64,000 bases of DNA, taken from the NCBI GenBank assembly GCA_020638735.1, contig JACKHZ010000008.1, forward strand, positions 434,001-498,000, in the 5' to 3' direction. Both the position numbers and the translations under genes were made by a program. The notes beneath the pieces were generated by a model that was given only the letters and a program-made list of their open reading frames with translations, did not search any database and was not told the DNA's origin. This DNA comes from Planctomycetota bacterium. Lineage in GTDB: Bacteria; Planctomycetota; UBA1135; UBA2386. Positions 38,655 through 47,874 of the stretch are shown here, piece by piece (the first letter of the stretch is position 1; every line of letters starts with the position of its first letter).

Positions 38655-39428
38655 TCACCACATCACCTGACCGCCGCAATGGCTGATCGCCTGCCCGGTC
38701 ATTCCGGCCGCGGCGTCGCTCGCCAGCCAGACGACGTGCGCGCCGATCTCCTCGGGCTGCAGGATGCGCCCGATCGGCACCGCGGCCATCGCCTGCCTTC
38801 GCGCCTCGTCGACGGTGACGCCGAGTCCGTCGGCCATCAGCGTCAGGCCCTGCGTCGCCATGTCGGTGTCGACCCAGCCGGGACAGATCGCGTTGACGGT
38901 GATCCGGCGCGGCGAGAGCTCGAGCGCCAGTGCCTTGGTCAAGCCGATCACCCCGTGCTTGCTGGCGCAGTAGGCGGTGTAGCCGGGCACGCCGAAGCGC
39001 CCGAGCACGGAGCTGATGTTGATCACGCGGCCGCCGTCGGCGAGGTGCGGCAGCGCCGCGCGGGTCGCGAAGAACACCCCGTCGAGGTTGGCCCGCACGA
39101 TCTCGCTCCAGCGCTCGGGACCGGGCAGCGCGCAGGCGTTGGGTCCGCCGACGCCGGCGTTGTTGACCAGCACGTCGAGCCCGCCGAGCTCACCCGCCGC
39201 CGCAGTGATCGCGGCGCGCACGCCGGCCTCGTCGGTGACGTCGCCGACCACCGCCGTGGCCACCTGGCCCGCGGCGCGGATCGCCGCGACCGTCGTTTCC
39301 AACGGAGCCCGTCGCCGCCCGAGCACCGCCACCGCCGCGCCGGCGGCGGCCAGACCGCGTGCGATGCCCGAGCCGATTCCCGAACCGCCGCCCGTGACGA
39401 GGCAGCGCTTGCCCGCGAGCGCGCTCAC
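38655..39428 (-). CDS. Short-chain dehydrogenase/reductase
   Basis: A 257-residue NAD(P)-dependent oxidoreductase. It starts with GTG 39428, overlapping the stop of the ElbB-like gene (GTGA). The cofactor motif is TGGGSGIGSG, the fold motif NNAGVGG, and the catalytic triad is Ser in INISSVLG with Y-x-x-x-K in YTAYCASKHG. The PG motif is AICPGWVDTDM. The sequence is closest in style to 3-hydroxyacyl or 3-hydroxybutyrate dehydrogenases of the classical SDR group, but the substrate cannot be fixed. The convergent lipoprotein gene ends 12 bases away. Confidence 0.9.
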   Translation of the reverse strand: MSALAGKRCLVTGGGSGIGSGIARGLAAAGAAVAVLGRRRAPLETTVAAIRAAGQVATAVVGDVTDEAGVRAAITAAAGELGGLDVLVNNAGVGGPNACALPGPERWSEIVRANLDGVFFATRAALPHLADGGRVINISSVLGRFGVPGYTAYCASKHGVIGLTKALALELSPRRITVNAICPGWVDTDMATQGLTLMADGLGVTVDEARRQAMAAVPIGRILQPEEIGAHVVWLASDAAAGMTGQAISHCGGQVMW

Positions 39429-40111
39429 CGGCCGCCCTCCGCGAGCAGCTCCGTCAGCGCGTTCACGAGCTGCTCGATGCCGGCGCCGACGTCGCGGATG
39501 CGCGCGTCGTACATGTAGGCCGGCGCCGAGACGATGCGGTTGTCGCGATCGACGACGCAGCGGTCGACGGGCGCGGCGCGATGCCGCGCCCCCATCGCCT
39601 CGATCGCCGCCGCGGTGTCGGCGTCGTCGCCGATCGTCAGCTCCGGGTGGCACTCGTGTCCGAGCACTGCCGCGACCACCGCCGGCGCGATGCAGACCGC
39701 GCCGATCGGCTTCCGCTGCGCGTGCAGGCCGCGCAGCAGGCGCGCGACGTCGGGGTGCGCGGTCGCCGCGGCGCCGCGCGTCGCGAAGTCGCTGAGGTTC
39801 TTGGCCGCGCCGAAGCCGCCCGGCAGCACCGCCGCGTCGAACTCGTCCGCCGAGACCTCGGCCAGGTCGCGCAGTCGGCCGCGCGCGATGCGCGCCGCCT
39901 CGACGAACACGTCGCGGGCGGCGCCCTCGACCGGGCGCTTCGCCGCGTGGTCGACGACGTGCGCCTGCATCATGCGCGGCGCGACGCAGACCGGCTCGAG
40001 GTCGCAGCGGTCGAGCCAATAGAGCGTCAGCACCGCCTCGCTGATCTCGGCGCCATCGAGGAATCCGCAGCCGGAAAGGACCACCGCCACCTTGCGCTTC
40101 GTGTTCGTCAT
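39425..40111 (-). CDS. elbB: ElbB-like DJ-1/PfpI glyoxalase-type protein
   Basis: A 228-residue protein of the DJ-1/PfpI superfamily. I prefer ATG 40111, three residues before the conserved strand; ATG 40120 is also possible, and neither has a ribosome site. The family signature VAVVLSGCGFLDGAEISEAV matches E. coli ElbB (SCRP-27A), as do LPGGFGAAKNLSDFA and the nucleophile-elbow Cys in PIGAVCIAP. E. coli ElbB has glyoxalase activity in vitro and is linked to isoprenoid and stress phenotypes. The stop overlaps the SDR gene, so the two are translationally coupled. Confidence 0.88.
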   Translation of the reverse strand: MTNTKRKVAVVLSGCGFLDGAEISEAVLTLYWLDRCDLEPVCVAPRMMQAHVVDHAAKRPVEGAARDVFVEAARIARGRLRDLAEVSADEFDAAVLPGGFGAAKNLSDFATRGAAATAHPDVARLLRGLHAQRKPIGAVCIAPAVVAAVLGHECHPELTIGDDADTAAAIEAMGARHRAAPVDRCVVDRDNRIVSAPAYMYDARIRDVGAGIEQLVNALTELLAEGGR

Positions 40112-40176
40112 CGCGGGCATCGTTCGCTAGCCTGCGGACGCCGATCCTGCACCGACGGCCGCCTGGAACGCCGATC

Positions 40177-40950
40177 ATGCCGCGCCGCTTCGCCATCGTC
40201 ACGACGACCGTGCTCGCAGCTTGTGCGACCCGGACGGACGAACGGCTGCCGCCGCAGCTGGCCGCCTACCGCGCCGCGTTCGAGGCCGCCGCCGGCGAAC
40301 GGGTCGTCGCGGCGATCGACGACGACGAGCTGCGCCGGCGCATCGCCGCGGGTCGTGTGCTCTGGCTCGGCGACCACCACCGCCACCAGCACCTGCATCA
40401 ACTGCAGCGCCGGCTGCTGGAGCGGCTGCAGCAGGACGGGGTACCGATGGCGCTCGGGCTGGAGGCGATCGGCGCCCAGGACCAGCCGCTCGTCGACGCC
40501 TACCTCGCCGGGGAGATCGAGCTGTCGGACCTGCGCCACGGAATGCGCGCGCGCTGGTCGGCCAGCTGGCTCGACGACGACGCGCTCGACCCGTTCCACT
40601 TCCGCACCCTGCTGCAGTTCGCGCACCGCCATCGGCTGCCGGTGTTCGCGATCGAGCCGACGCCGCGGCTGCCGCTCGCCGAGCGCGACGCGACGATGGC
40701 CGCGGCGGTGCAGGCCGCGGCGCGGCGCTGGCCCGATCGGTTGCTGGTCGTGCACGTCGGCCAGGCGCACCTGCTCGGCGAAGGCCACCTGGTGCAGCGC
40801 TGCCCGCTGCCCGGCGTGGCGTTGGCCGCGGTGCCGACCGCCGCGTTGGCGGCGACGGCACCGGTGGCGACACAGCGGGCGGGGACCTGCTTTCTCACCG
40901 ACCGCGACGTCTGCTGGTTCGCCGAAGTGTTCGCGCCGCTGCCCGACTGA
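40177..40950 (+). CDS. ChaN-family (haem-binding/TIKI-like) lipoprotein
   Basis: A 257-residue lipoprotein (TTTVLAAC lipobox, Cys about 16). The core matches the ChaN/Haem_bdg_uptake family. The first motif VLWLGDHHRHQHLHQLQ corresponds to the usual V-x-x-GE-x-H-x-x-x-x-x-H with Asp in place of Glu. ALGLEAIGAQDQPLVDAYL and the closing VVHVGQAHLLGEGH are further family blocks. Campylobacter ChaN binds haem, while related TIKI proteins are metalloproteases. The His-rich first motif fits a metal- or haem-binding site. It is divergent from the ElbB-like gene. Confidence 0.85.
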   Translation: MPRRFAIVTTTVLAACATRTDERLPPQLAAYRAAFEAAAGERVVAAIDDDELRRRIAAGRVLWLGDHHRHQHLHQLQRRLLERLQQDGVPMALGLEAIGAQDQPLVDAYLAGEIELSDLRHGMRARWSASWLDDDALDPFHFRTLLQFAHRHRLPVFAIEPTPRLPLAERDATMAAAVQAAARRWPDRLLVVHVGQAHLLGEGHLVQRCPLPGVALAAVPTAALAATAPVATQRAGTCFLTDRDVCWFAEVFAPLPD

Positions 40951-40963
40951 CCCGGACGCGCGG

Positions 40964-42388
40964 TCAGCTACCCGACGCCGTCGGCACGTCCGCTGCCTGC
41001 TGCTCGTACAGGTCGAGCGCGGCGACGCGGTAGGCCTCGGCGAGCGTCGGGAAGTTGAAGATGTTGTCGACGAACAGATCGACTGGCGAGCCCTGGATCA
41101 TCGCCACCTGGGCGAGGTGCACGAGCTCGGTGGCGCCCTCTCCGATCACCTGGCATCCCAGGATCCGCCGCGTTTCCGGGTCGACGACGAGCTTCAGCAT
41201 GCCGTTCTCGTTGCCCGAGATCTGCCCGCGGGCGAGCTCCTTGAACTGCGCGCGACCGACCAGGCACACCTTGCCGGCGGCCTGCAGCTCGGCGGCGGAC
41301 TTGCCGACCGTCGCGATCTCCGGCAGCGTGTAGATGCCGGCAGGGATGAGATCCACCTCGTGGCCGAGCGGCAGCGACAACGCCGCGCGCATCGCGCGCC
41401 GGCCCTGCTCCATCGACGCCGACGCCAGGGACGGCGGCCCGATCACGTCGCCGACGGCGAAGATGTGCGGGACTTCCGTGCGGCAGTCGGTGTCCACGGT
41501 CAGGTGCCCGCGCTTGTTGGTGGCCAGCCCGGCCTTGTCGATCGCCAGCCCTTCGACGTTGGCGACCCGGCCGAGGGCGCAGAGCAGCTTCTCCGACCTG
41601 ACGTGCCAGCCGTTGTCGAGCGTCGTGACGACCTCTCCGACGCCGTCCCACACCACCTCGTTGACCGTCGCGCCGCCGACGAACGTGCAGCCCGGCCACG
41701 ACTCGAAGCTCTCGACGAAGCGGTCGAGGATCTCGCCGTCGAGGAACGACAGCGGCCGCGGCGCGCGATCGATCATCGTCACCGCGACGCCGAGCGAGGC
41801 GAAGATCGTCGCGTATTCCGAGGCGATGACGCCGCCGCCCAGCACCGTCAGCGAGCGCGGCAGGTAGGCCATGCTGAGGATGCTGTCGCTGTCGTAGACG
41901 TGCTCGTGGTCGATCGGCACCCCGTCGGGCGTGCGCGGCCGCGAGCCGGTGGCGATGACGATCGTCTCGGCGCGCAGCTGGCGCCGGTCGCCGCGGATGC
42001 CGTCGACGACGATCGTGTGCGGATCGAGGAAGCGCGCCCGGCCGTGCACCTGCTCGATGCCGTTGCGCAGCATCTGCTTGCCCTGGTAGTCGACGTGCGC
42101 GGTGACGACGCGCTCCATGCGGTCCATCAGGCTGGCCAGCTGCAGGTCCGGCGGCAGGTCGAGCTTGACGTGCTTGCCGATGCGGCTCTTCAACGAGCTG
42201 ATCAACAGCGCCGTCTCGCGCAGCGTCTTGCTGGGGATCGTGCCGCGGTGCACGCAGGCGCCGCCGATGCCGACCTCGCGCTCGATCACGCAGACGCGGC
42301 GGTTGGCCTTCGCGGCCTGCACCGCCGCCTTCTGCCCGGCCGGCCCGCTGCCGATGACGACGACGTCCCAGTGCTCGATGCCGTTCAC
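40964..42388 (-). CDS. sthA: Soluble pyridine nucleotide transhydrogenase (Si-specific)
   Basis: A 474-residue FAD enzyme that passes reducing equivalents between NADPH and NAD+. It starts with GTG 42388, overlapping the HDOD gene's stop. The FAD motif is VVVIGSGPAGQKAAVQAA. The active-site segment CVHRGTIPSKTLRE has a single Cys where dihydrolipoamide dehydrogenase would have the CxxxxC pair, which is the hallmark of SthA. The NAD motif is LTVLGGGVIASEYATIFASL, the second FAD block is IFAVGDVIG, and the dimerisation domain ends with NIFNFPTLAEAYRVAALD. The C-terminus matches SthA rather than Lpd (no HPT-x-SE motif). Confidence 0.93.
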   Translation of the reverse strand: MNGIEHWDVVVIGSGPAGQKAAVQAAKANRRVCVIEREVGIGGACVHRGTIPSKTLRETALLISSLKSRIGKHVKLDLPPDLQLASLMDRMERVVTAHVDYQGKQMLRNGIEQVHGRARFLDPHTIVVDGIRGDRRQLRAETIVIATGSRPRTPDGVPIDHEHVYDSDSILSMAYLPRSLTVLGGGVIASEYATIFASLGVAVTMIDRAPRPLSFLDGEILDRFVESFESWPGCTFVGGATVNEVVWDGVGEVVTTLDNGWHVRSEKLLCALGRVANVEGLAIDKAGLATNKRGHLTVDTDCRTEVPHIFAVGDVIGPPSLASASMEQGRRAMRAALSLPLGHEVDLIPAGIYTLPEIATVGKSAAELQAAGKVCLVGRAQFKELARGQISGNENGMLKLVVDPETRRILGCQVIGEGATELVHLAQVAMIQGSPVDLFVDNIFNFPTLAEAYRVAALDLYEQQAADVPTASGS

Positions 42389-43233
42389 TGCATGCCCTCC
42401 GCGACTTCGATGGCGCGCTCGCGCAGCGCCAGCAGCGCGTCCACCTGATCCGGGTAGAGGTTCAGGCCGACCAGCACGTCGTGGCCCCGCACCTGTTCCT
42501 CGGTGACCGGTTCGGCCAACGGCACCGGCGAGATCAGGTGCGCGAGCATGTCGGCGAAGCACACGGTCATCGCCATGTCGGCGAAGCTCTGCGCGTCTTC
42601 GTAGCGGTGGTGACAGGCGATCGCCTCGGCGATCTGGTCGGGCAGCTTCCACTCCTTGGCCAGCAAGGCGCCGGCGGCGACGTGCTGCTGGTGCACCGCA
42701 GCGAACACCTCCTCGACCGGCAGCGACAGCTCCGAGGAGCCGAGCACGCGGTCGACGTTGTTGAGCAGCACCGCCTTGCCGACGTCGTGCAGCAGTCCGC
42801 AGAGGAACGCGACCTCGACGTTGCGCCGCCGGGCCCGCGCGATCTCCTTGGTGTAGAAGCCGACCAGCACGGAGTGCCGCCACTGCGCCTGCAACAACTC
42901 GGCGCAGGTCGGGTTGGCGAACATGCGGGCCCTGACCGACACCGCCATCGCGACCTCGGTGATCAGCTGCATGCCCAGCCGGCTGACGGCCTGCTGCAGC
43001 GACGCGCACGGCACCTGTCCGCGGTATGCCGGCGAGTTGGCCACGCGCAGCACGTTGGAGGCGATCGTCTGGTCCTGGTGGATGACCGACGAGAGGCGCC
43101 TGGCGTCGGTCGCTTCCTCCTGGCACAGGCTCATCACCTCGGCGGCTGTACCGGGCATCGACGGCAGCTGGAGCTTGCGCTCCGCGATCTGTCGGGCGAA
43201 GACCCGCGACAGCTCTGAGGTTCCGGTCTCCAT
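42385..43233 (-). CDS. HDOD domain signalling protein
   Basis: A 282-residue protein starting at ATG 43233; the frame stays open upstream, but homologous sequence begins near ELSRVFARQIAERKL. The HDOD block LPSMPGTAAEVMSLCQ, then VIHQDQTIASNVLRVANS, is followed by SLQQAVSRLGMQLITEVAM and a well-kept HD motif LLHDVGKA with CHHRYED further on. HDOD proteins are related to HD-GYP enzymes and often regulate chemotaxis, motility or c-di-GMP responses. The gene precedes sthA with a 4-base overlap, though a functional link is not obvious. Confidence 0.9.
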   Translation of the reverse strand: METGTSELSRVFARQIAERKLQLPSMPGTAAEVMSLCQEEATDARRLSSVIHQDQTIASNVLRVANSPAYRGQVPCASLQQAVSRLGMQLITEVAMAVSVRARMFANPTCAELLQAQWRHSVLVGFYTKEIARARRRNVEVAFLCGLLHDVGKAVLLNNVDRVLGSSELSLPVEEVFAAVHQQHVAAGALLAKEWKLPDQIAEAIACHHRYEDAQSFADMAMTVCFADMLAHLISPVPLAEPVTEEQVRGHDVLVGLNLYPDQVDALLALRERAIEVAEGMQ

Positions 43234-43302
43234 CGTTGCCGTGTCATCGAACGGCGGCGGCGGCCAGGATGAGGCGCGAACCAAGACCCGGTGACAGCGC
43301 GG

Positions 43303-43857
43303 CTACAGACGGTTGCCGCGCTGGAGCCAGCGGTCGAGCAGCAGCAGCCCGGCCAGCGACTGCCCGTCGCCGCATTCCTGATCCAGCAGCCGCGCGCGGG
43401 CCTCGGCGAACGGCAGGCGGTGCGCCGTGATGCGCTCGCTGGGCTCGAGGTCCTGCCCCACCTCGTCGAGCCCCCGCGCCAGGAAGAAGTGGCAGCGCTC
43501 GTTGGAGACGCCCTTGTACGGCGCGAAGTGACCCAACGGCGTCCAGTCGCGCGCGACCAACCCGGCCTCCTGCCGCAGCTCCTCCTGCGCCACGTGCAGC
43601 GGCGCGTCGCCGTGCTTCATGCCGCCGATCGGAAACTCCCAGAGGTCGCAGCCGAGCAGGTACCGGTGCACGCGGACCAGCATCATCGTGCCGTCGTCGA
43701 ACACCGGGATCGCCGCGCTGCTGCCCGGCATGTCGACGTAGTAGTAGCGCCCCTCGCTGCCGTCGGCGCGCACGTAGCGGTCCAGGCAGTAGCGGTGCCA
43801 CGGGTTCTCCACCAGCACCTCGCGCGACAGGCGACGGAACGGCTGGTCGTCGTTCAC
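43303..43857 (-). CDS. Nudix hydrolase, ADP-ribose-pyrophosphatase-like
   Basis: A 184-residue protein that starts with GTG 43857, overlapping the bamA stop (GTGA). The Nudix box is GMKHGDAPLHVAQEELRQEAGL: the loop and EExGU core are recognisable, but Asp replaces the first Glu and Glu replaces the Arg of the consensus GX5EX7REUXEEXGU. The preceding strands (SSAAIPVFDDGTMMLVRVHR, LWEFPIGG) are typical of NudF/ADP-sugar hydrolases. Activity may be retained, altered or weakened. Confidence 0.85.
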   Translation of the reverse strand: MNDDQPFRRLSREVLVENPWHRYCLDRYVRADGSEGRYYYVDMPGSSAAIPVFDDGTMMLVRVHRYLLGCDLWEFPIGGMKHGDAPLHVAQEELRQEAGLVARDWTPLGHFAPYKGVSNERCHFFLARGLDEVGQDLEPSERITAHRLPFAEARARLLDQECGDGQSLAGLLLLDRWLQRGNRL

Positions 43858-46478
43858 CGGCTGATCGAGAAGTAGAGCTGACGGCGGTCGTCGGTCTCCT
43901 CGTAGAGCCACGGCCAGCCGAGGTCGATCGCGATCGGCACCTGCAGGTACGGGATCTCGATGCGCAAGCCGACACCCGAGCTGGCGCGAAGCTGCTGGAA
44001 CGTCGGGTCGTGCAGGCCGAGGCCGAGCAGGCCGAAGTCGGTGAACAACACCCAGCGCAGCAGCTCGCGTTCGCGGATGTCGCCCTCCATGCGCGTCGAG
44101 ATGAGCGGGAAGTACACCTCCGTGGTCGCCGTGAAGGTCGCCTCACCGCCGAGCGGGCGGTTGAACTGCGTCGGGCCCGCGCCGAAGAACTGGAAGCCGC
44201 GCAGGTTGGCGCCGCCCATGAAGAAGCGCTCGGTCAGGAACACGTCGTTGCTGTTGCCGAACGCCTCGCCCAGACCGAAGAAGTGGTCGTAGTGGAAGAC
44301 GGTGCGGTGGCCGTGCTCGTTCTCCAGCAGCGGCACGTAGGCGTCGAACTGGTGCGTCCACTTGGTCATGCTCTCGTCGCCGCCGAGGAAGCCGCCGATC
44401 ATCTCGAAGTTGAGCGAGGCGTCGAGCCCGGAGGTCGGCCGCATGTAGTCGTCGTAGTCGCGGTAGCGCATGCTCAGCCGCGTACTGCGCAGTTCGTTGG
44501 TGCCTTGCGCGTCGAACGCCAGCTGCGTCGCGTCGAGCGCCAGCGAGTCCACCTTCACCGTCTCGTGGCGCAGCGCGACACCGACGTTGAAGTGCTCGGT
44601 GAGGTAGCGGCTGAGCCCGACCTCGCCGCCGATCACGTCGGACGTGTAGCCGACGCGCAGCCGCCGGATCTGCCGCTGGCCGCTGACGTTGAGCTGGTAG
44701 GTCTCGAAGTACTGCCGGAACAGGTCCGGCTCGATGAAGGTGACGGCGAACTGGCTGTAGCGCGTTCCCGGCGCGAGCAGCATCTTCAAGTCCTGGCCGC
44801 CGCCGTGGAACGCCTTCTGGTCGAGGATCTCGCCGATCGCGGTGATCGGGTTGGCGCTGCTCGGTGTGGCCGCCAGGTCGAAGTTGCGCTTGTTGAACGA
44901 GATCTGCCCCTGCGCGCCGATGCCCGAGCTGATGCCGACGCCCCACCGGAGTTCGCCGGTCGGGCCATCCTCGACGTCGAGTCCGAGATCGACCTGATCC
45001 GCCTCCCCTGGAACCGGCTCGATCTGCAACCGCGGCCCGCGCAGCGACACCGGATCCTGGAAGAAGCGCGTCTGCTCGATGCGCTGCAGCGCCCGCCGCA
45101 CCTCGAGCATGTCGATGCGGTCGCCAGGCAGCACCCGGAAGTTGCGGCGGATCACGCGATCGCGGGTGAAGCGGTTGCCGCGGATCACGACGTCGCGCAG
45201 ATACTTCGGCGTGCCCTCGCTGACCCGGAAGACGACGTCCACCTCGGGCCCGTCGCCGTAGATCTCGAGCGGCGGGAACACGCTGCAGCCCTGGCCCGGC
45301 GCGGCGCGCATGCCGGGGAAGTTGACGGACGGGTGACCGCGGCGGCCGTAGAAATCCTCGATCGCCTGCGCGTCGCGCTGCAGTTGGTCGTTGTCGTAGA
45401 AGCTGCCGGCCTGCGACTTGACGACCTCGGCGACCTCTTCGGCGGAGTAGAGCGGCTCGCCGAACAGCGGCGACTGGTCGGCGTTGACGTGCTCGACGCG
45501 CAGCGAGCGGATGCGGTAGCGCGGCCCCTCGACGATGACGAACGACAGGTCGACGGCCGCGCGATCCTGGCTGAAGACCGCGTCGGTGAGGTCGACGGTC
45601 GCCTCGAGGAAGCCGCGGCGACGGTAGAACAGGCGCAGGCGGTCGAGGTCCTCTTCGATCGTCTCGCGACTGAATGGCCCGCCGGCGATCCAGTCGAACA
45701 GGCGCGCCGGGTCGCTGGCGATCTCGGCGTCGCGGATCAGGTAGTCGCTCGAACCGAAGCGGCCGAGCACCGCGTCCGCCGCGAACGAGTGGTCGCCGAG
45801 GAAGTGCAGGTCGCGCACCCGGACCTTCGGCCCTTCGTCGATCAGCACGCGCAGCCGCGGGCGCGGCCCGCCGAGGGAGCCGTCGCCGAGCCCGATCGAT
45901 GGCAGGTCGCGCAGCTCGATGCTGCAGAAGGCGAAGCCGTCGCGACGGTAGCGCGCCAACAGCACCTTGCGCATCGCCTCCGCTTCGGGGCGGGTCGTCT
46001 GCCGGTCCGGGTAGAGGCCGAGCAGGCCGTCGACGGTGGGCTTGTCGAGGTGCCCGAGTCCTTCGAACTCGACCTCGTCGTAGACCTCGACCTCGAGGTC
46101 CACCTGATAGGTCACGATCACCTCGTCGTCGACCGGCTGCACGTAGCAGGTCGTGATCAGCCGTCGCTCGCTCCACAGGCTCTGGCAGTCGGCCGACACG
46201 TGGCGCGGCTCGAAGCCCTGCCCGACACGGGTCTGCAGGCCGCGCACGATGGGCTCCGCCGAGGTCGAGTCGAGCGGCGTGGTCGGGCCACCGCCGGTGC
46301 CGGCCTTGACGATCCGGATCGAACGCACGCGCCGACCGACCAGCGCCTTGACCTCGTCGGCCAGGTAGAGCTCACTGCCGATCGTCGGTCGCGGCTGCTC
46401 CTGCGCGAGGGCGCCCGCCGCGAGGACGAAGGCCGCGAGCGCCGTGAGCCGACGGCGGGCCTGCCCACCATTCCCCAA
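43854..46478 (-). CDS. bamA: BamA/Omp85 outer-membrane assembly protein
   Basis: An 874-residue outer-membrane protein that inserts beta-barrels. I choose TTG 46478 because GGGAG lies five bases upstream and the signal peptide LTALAAFVLAAGALAQ follows; an ATG at 46598 would overlap dnaB. Repeated POTRA domains occupy about residues 60-500 (examples VEVYDEVEFEGLGHLDKPTV, VRIRGNRFTRDRVIRRNFRV-like block near 45150). The 16-strand barrel follows, with the conserved loop-6 VRGF-type motif as NLRGFQFFGAGP. The C-terminus LYFSISR lacks the usual terminal aromatic residue. It lies directly downstream of dnaB. Confidence 0.93.
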   Translation of the reverse strand: MGNGGQARRRLTALAAFVLAAGALAQEQPRPTIGSELYLADEVKALVGRRVRSIRIVKAGTGGGPTTPLDSTSAEPIVRGLQTRVGQGFEPRHVSADCQSLWSERRLITTCYVQPVDDEVIVTYQVDLEVEVYDEVEFEGLGHLDKPTVDGLLGLYPDRQTTRPEAEAMRKVLLARYRRDGFAFCSIELRDLPSIGLGDGSLGGPRPRLRVLIDEGPKVRVRDLHFLGDHSFAADAVLGRFGSSDYLIRDAEIASDPARLFDWIAGGPFSRETIEEDLDRLRLFYRRRGFLEATVDLTDAVFSQDRAAVDLSFVIVEGPRYRIRSLRVEHVNADQSPLFGEPLYSAEEVAEVVKSQAGSFYDNDQLQRDAQAIEDFYGRRGHPSVNFPGMRAAPGQGCSVFPPLEIYGDGPEVDVVFRVSEGTPKYLRDVVIRGNRFTRDRVIRRNFRVLPGDRIDMLEVRRALQRIEQTRFFQDPVSLRGPRLQIEPVPGEADQVDLGLDVEDGPTGELRWGVGISSGIGAQGQISFNKRNFDLAATPSSANPITAIGEILDQKAFHGGGQDLKMLLAPGTRYSQFAVTFIEPDLFRQYFETYQLNVSGQRQIRRLRVGYTSDVIGGEVGLSRYLTEHFNVGVALRHETVKVDSLALDATQLAFDAQGTNELRSTRLSMRYRDYDDYMRPTSGLDASLNFEMIGGFLGGDESMTKWTHQFDAYVPLLENEHGHRTVFHYDHFFGLGEAFGNSNDVFLTERFFMGGANLRGFQFFGAGPTQFNRPLGGEATFTATTEVYFPLISTRMEGDIRERELLRWVLFTDFGLLGLGLHDPTFQQLRASSGVGLRIEIPYLQVPIAIDLGWPWLYEETDDRRQLYFSISR

Positions 46479-46509
46479 GCCACTCCCGCGGCCACCGAAC
46501 CAGGCGCGG

Positions 46510-47859
46510 TCACTGCATCGGTTCGGCTCGGCGCGTGTAGTTCTCAAAGCGCATGTACTCTTTGAAGAAGCGCAACACGACCTCGCCGGTCGGGCCATTT
46601 CGCTGCTTGGCGATGATGACCTGGGCGAGGCCGGCGTTCTCTTCGGTCGGCTTGAAGTAGTCGTCGCGGTGCAGAAGGATGATGACGTCCGCGTCCTGCT
46701 CGATCGCGCCGGACTCGCGCAGGTCGCTCATGCGGGGGCGGTGATCATCGCGGTTCTCGACGTCTCGATTCAACTGCGACAACGCGATCACCGGCACCGA
46801 AAGCTCGCGAGCGATGCCCTTGAGGCCGCGGGAGATCGCCGAGATCTCCTGCTGGCGACTCTCGAAGCGGCCGCCGCCGGTCATCAGCTGCAGGTAGTCG
46901 ACCACCACCATGCCGATGCCGTGCTTCTGCTTCATGCGGCGGCACTTCGCGCGCAGCTGCGTGATCGAGATGCCGGGCGTGTCGTCGACGAAGATCGGCG
47001 TCTCGTAGAGTTTGGCGGCCTCCTCCTGCAGGCGCTTGTACTGCAAGTCGGTGATGCGCCCCTTGCGCATCGCCGAGCCGTCGATCTGCGAGCGGCAGCA
47101 GAGCATGTTCTGGATGACCTGCTGGTTGGACATTTCGAGCGAGAAGAACGCGATCGAGCCGCCGTTGTCGGCGACGCGCTCGGTCAGGTTCAGGGCGAAG
47201 GTCGTCTTGCCCATCGACGGACGGGCCGCGAGGATGATCAGCTCGCCGGGCTGCAGGCCGCCCGTCATGTCGTCGAAGTCGTAGTAGTCGGTGCCGAGGC
47301 CGGTCAGCCGCCCTTCGCGTTCGCGCAGCCGGTCGATGCGCTCGAAGGTCGACTGCAGGATGTCGGCGATGCTGACCGCGTCACCGCTCTTGTCGAGGCG
47401 CGAGATCTCGAAGATCTGTCGCTCCGCCTCGTCGAGCAGGTCCTTGGCCTCCATCTCGTTGTCGTAGGTGCGCCGGGCGACGTCGAGACAGGTCTCGAGC
47501 AGGCGGCGCTGGATCGCCTTCTCGCGCACGATCTCGGCGTGGTAGACCACGCCGGCCGCGGTGATGACGCCCTCCATCAGGTCCATCAGCTGCTCGTGGC
47601 CGCCGGCCTCCTGCAGCCGCCCCTCGCGCGACAGCACCTCACCGACGATGATCGGATCGGTCGCCTGGCGGGTGTTGTACGCGGCGACGATCGAGGTGAA
47701 GATCACCTGGTGCCGCGGCAGGTAGAAGTCCTCGGACTTGAGGAAGGTGACGTCCGCCACCGCGTCCGGGTGGAGCAGCAGGGCGCCCAGCACGGAGCGC
47801 TCGGCGTCGAGGTTCTGCGGCACGCCGCGGCCGTCGAAGTTCTGCTTGAAGTCCACCAT
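46510..47859 (-). CDS. dnaB: Replicative DNA helicase DnaB
   Basis: A 449-residue hexameric helicase. The N-terminal domain VPQNLDAERSVLGALLLHPD is the classic DnaB opening. The RecA-like motor has Walker A AARPSMGKTTFALN, Walker B MVVVDYLQLMTGG, the motif H4-like region ISRGLKGIARELSVPVIALS and SDLRESGAIEQDADVII near the end. The length is normal and no intein is present. No Shine-Dalgarno sequence precedes ATG 47859; a promoter with a leader of only about nine bases lies just upstream. Confidence 0.97.
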   Translation of the reverse strand: MVDFKQNFDGRGVPQNLDAERSVLGALLLHPDAVADVTFLKSEDFYLPRHQVIFTSIVAAYNTRQATDPIIVGEVLSREGRLQEAGGHEQLMDLMEGVITAAGVVYHAEIVREKAIQRRLLETCLDVARRTYDNEMEAKDLLDEAERQIFEISRLDKSGDAVSIADILQSTFERIDRLREREGRLTGLGTDYYDFDDMTGGLQPGELIILAARPSMGKTTFALNLTERVADNGGSIAFFSLEMSNQQVIQNMLCCRSQIDGSAMRKGRITDLQYKRLQEEAAKLYETPIFVDDTPGISITQLRAKCRRMKQKHGIGMVVVDYLQLMTGGGRFESRQQEISAISRGLKGIARELSVPVIALSQLNRDVENRDDHRPRMSDLRESGAIEQDADVIILLHRDDYFKPTEENAGLAQVIIAKQRNGPTGEVVLRFFKEYMRFENYTRRAEPMQ

Positions 47860-47874
47860 CTGGGCTGCGGCACT

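Noticed and set aside
44010..46565. An 851-codon plus-strand frame opposite bamA
   Set aside because: It mirrors bamA codon bias and contains no motif.
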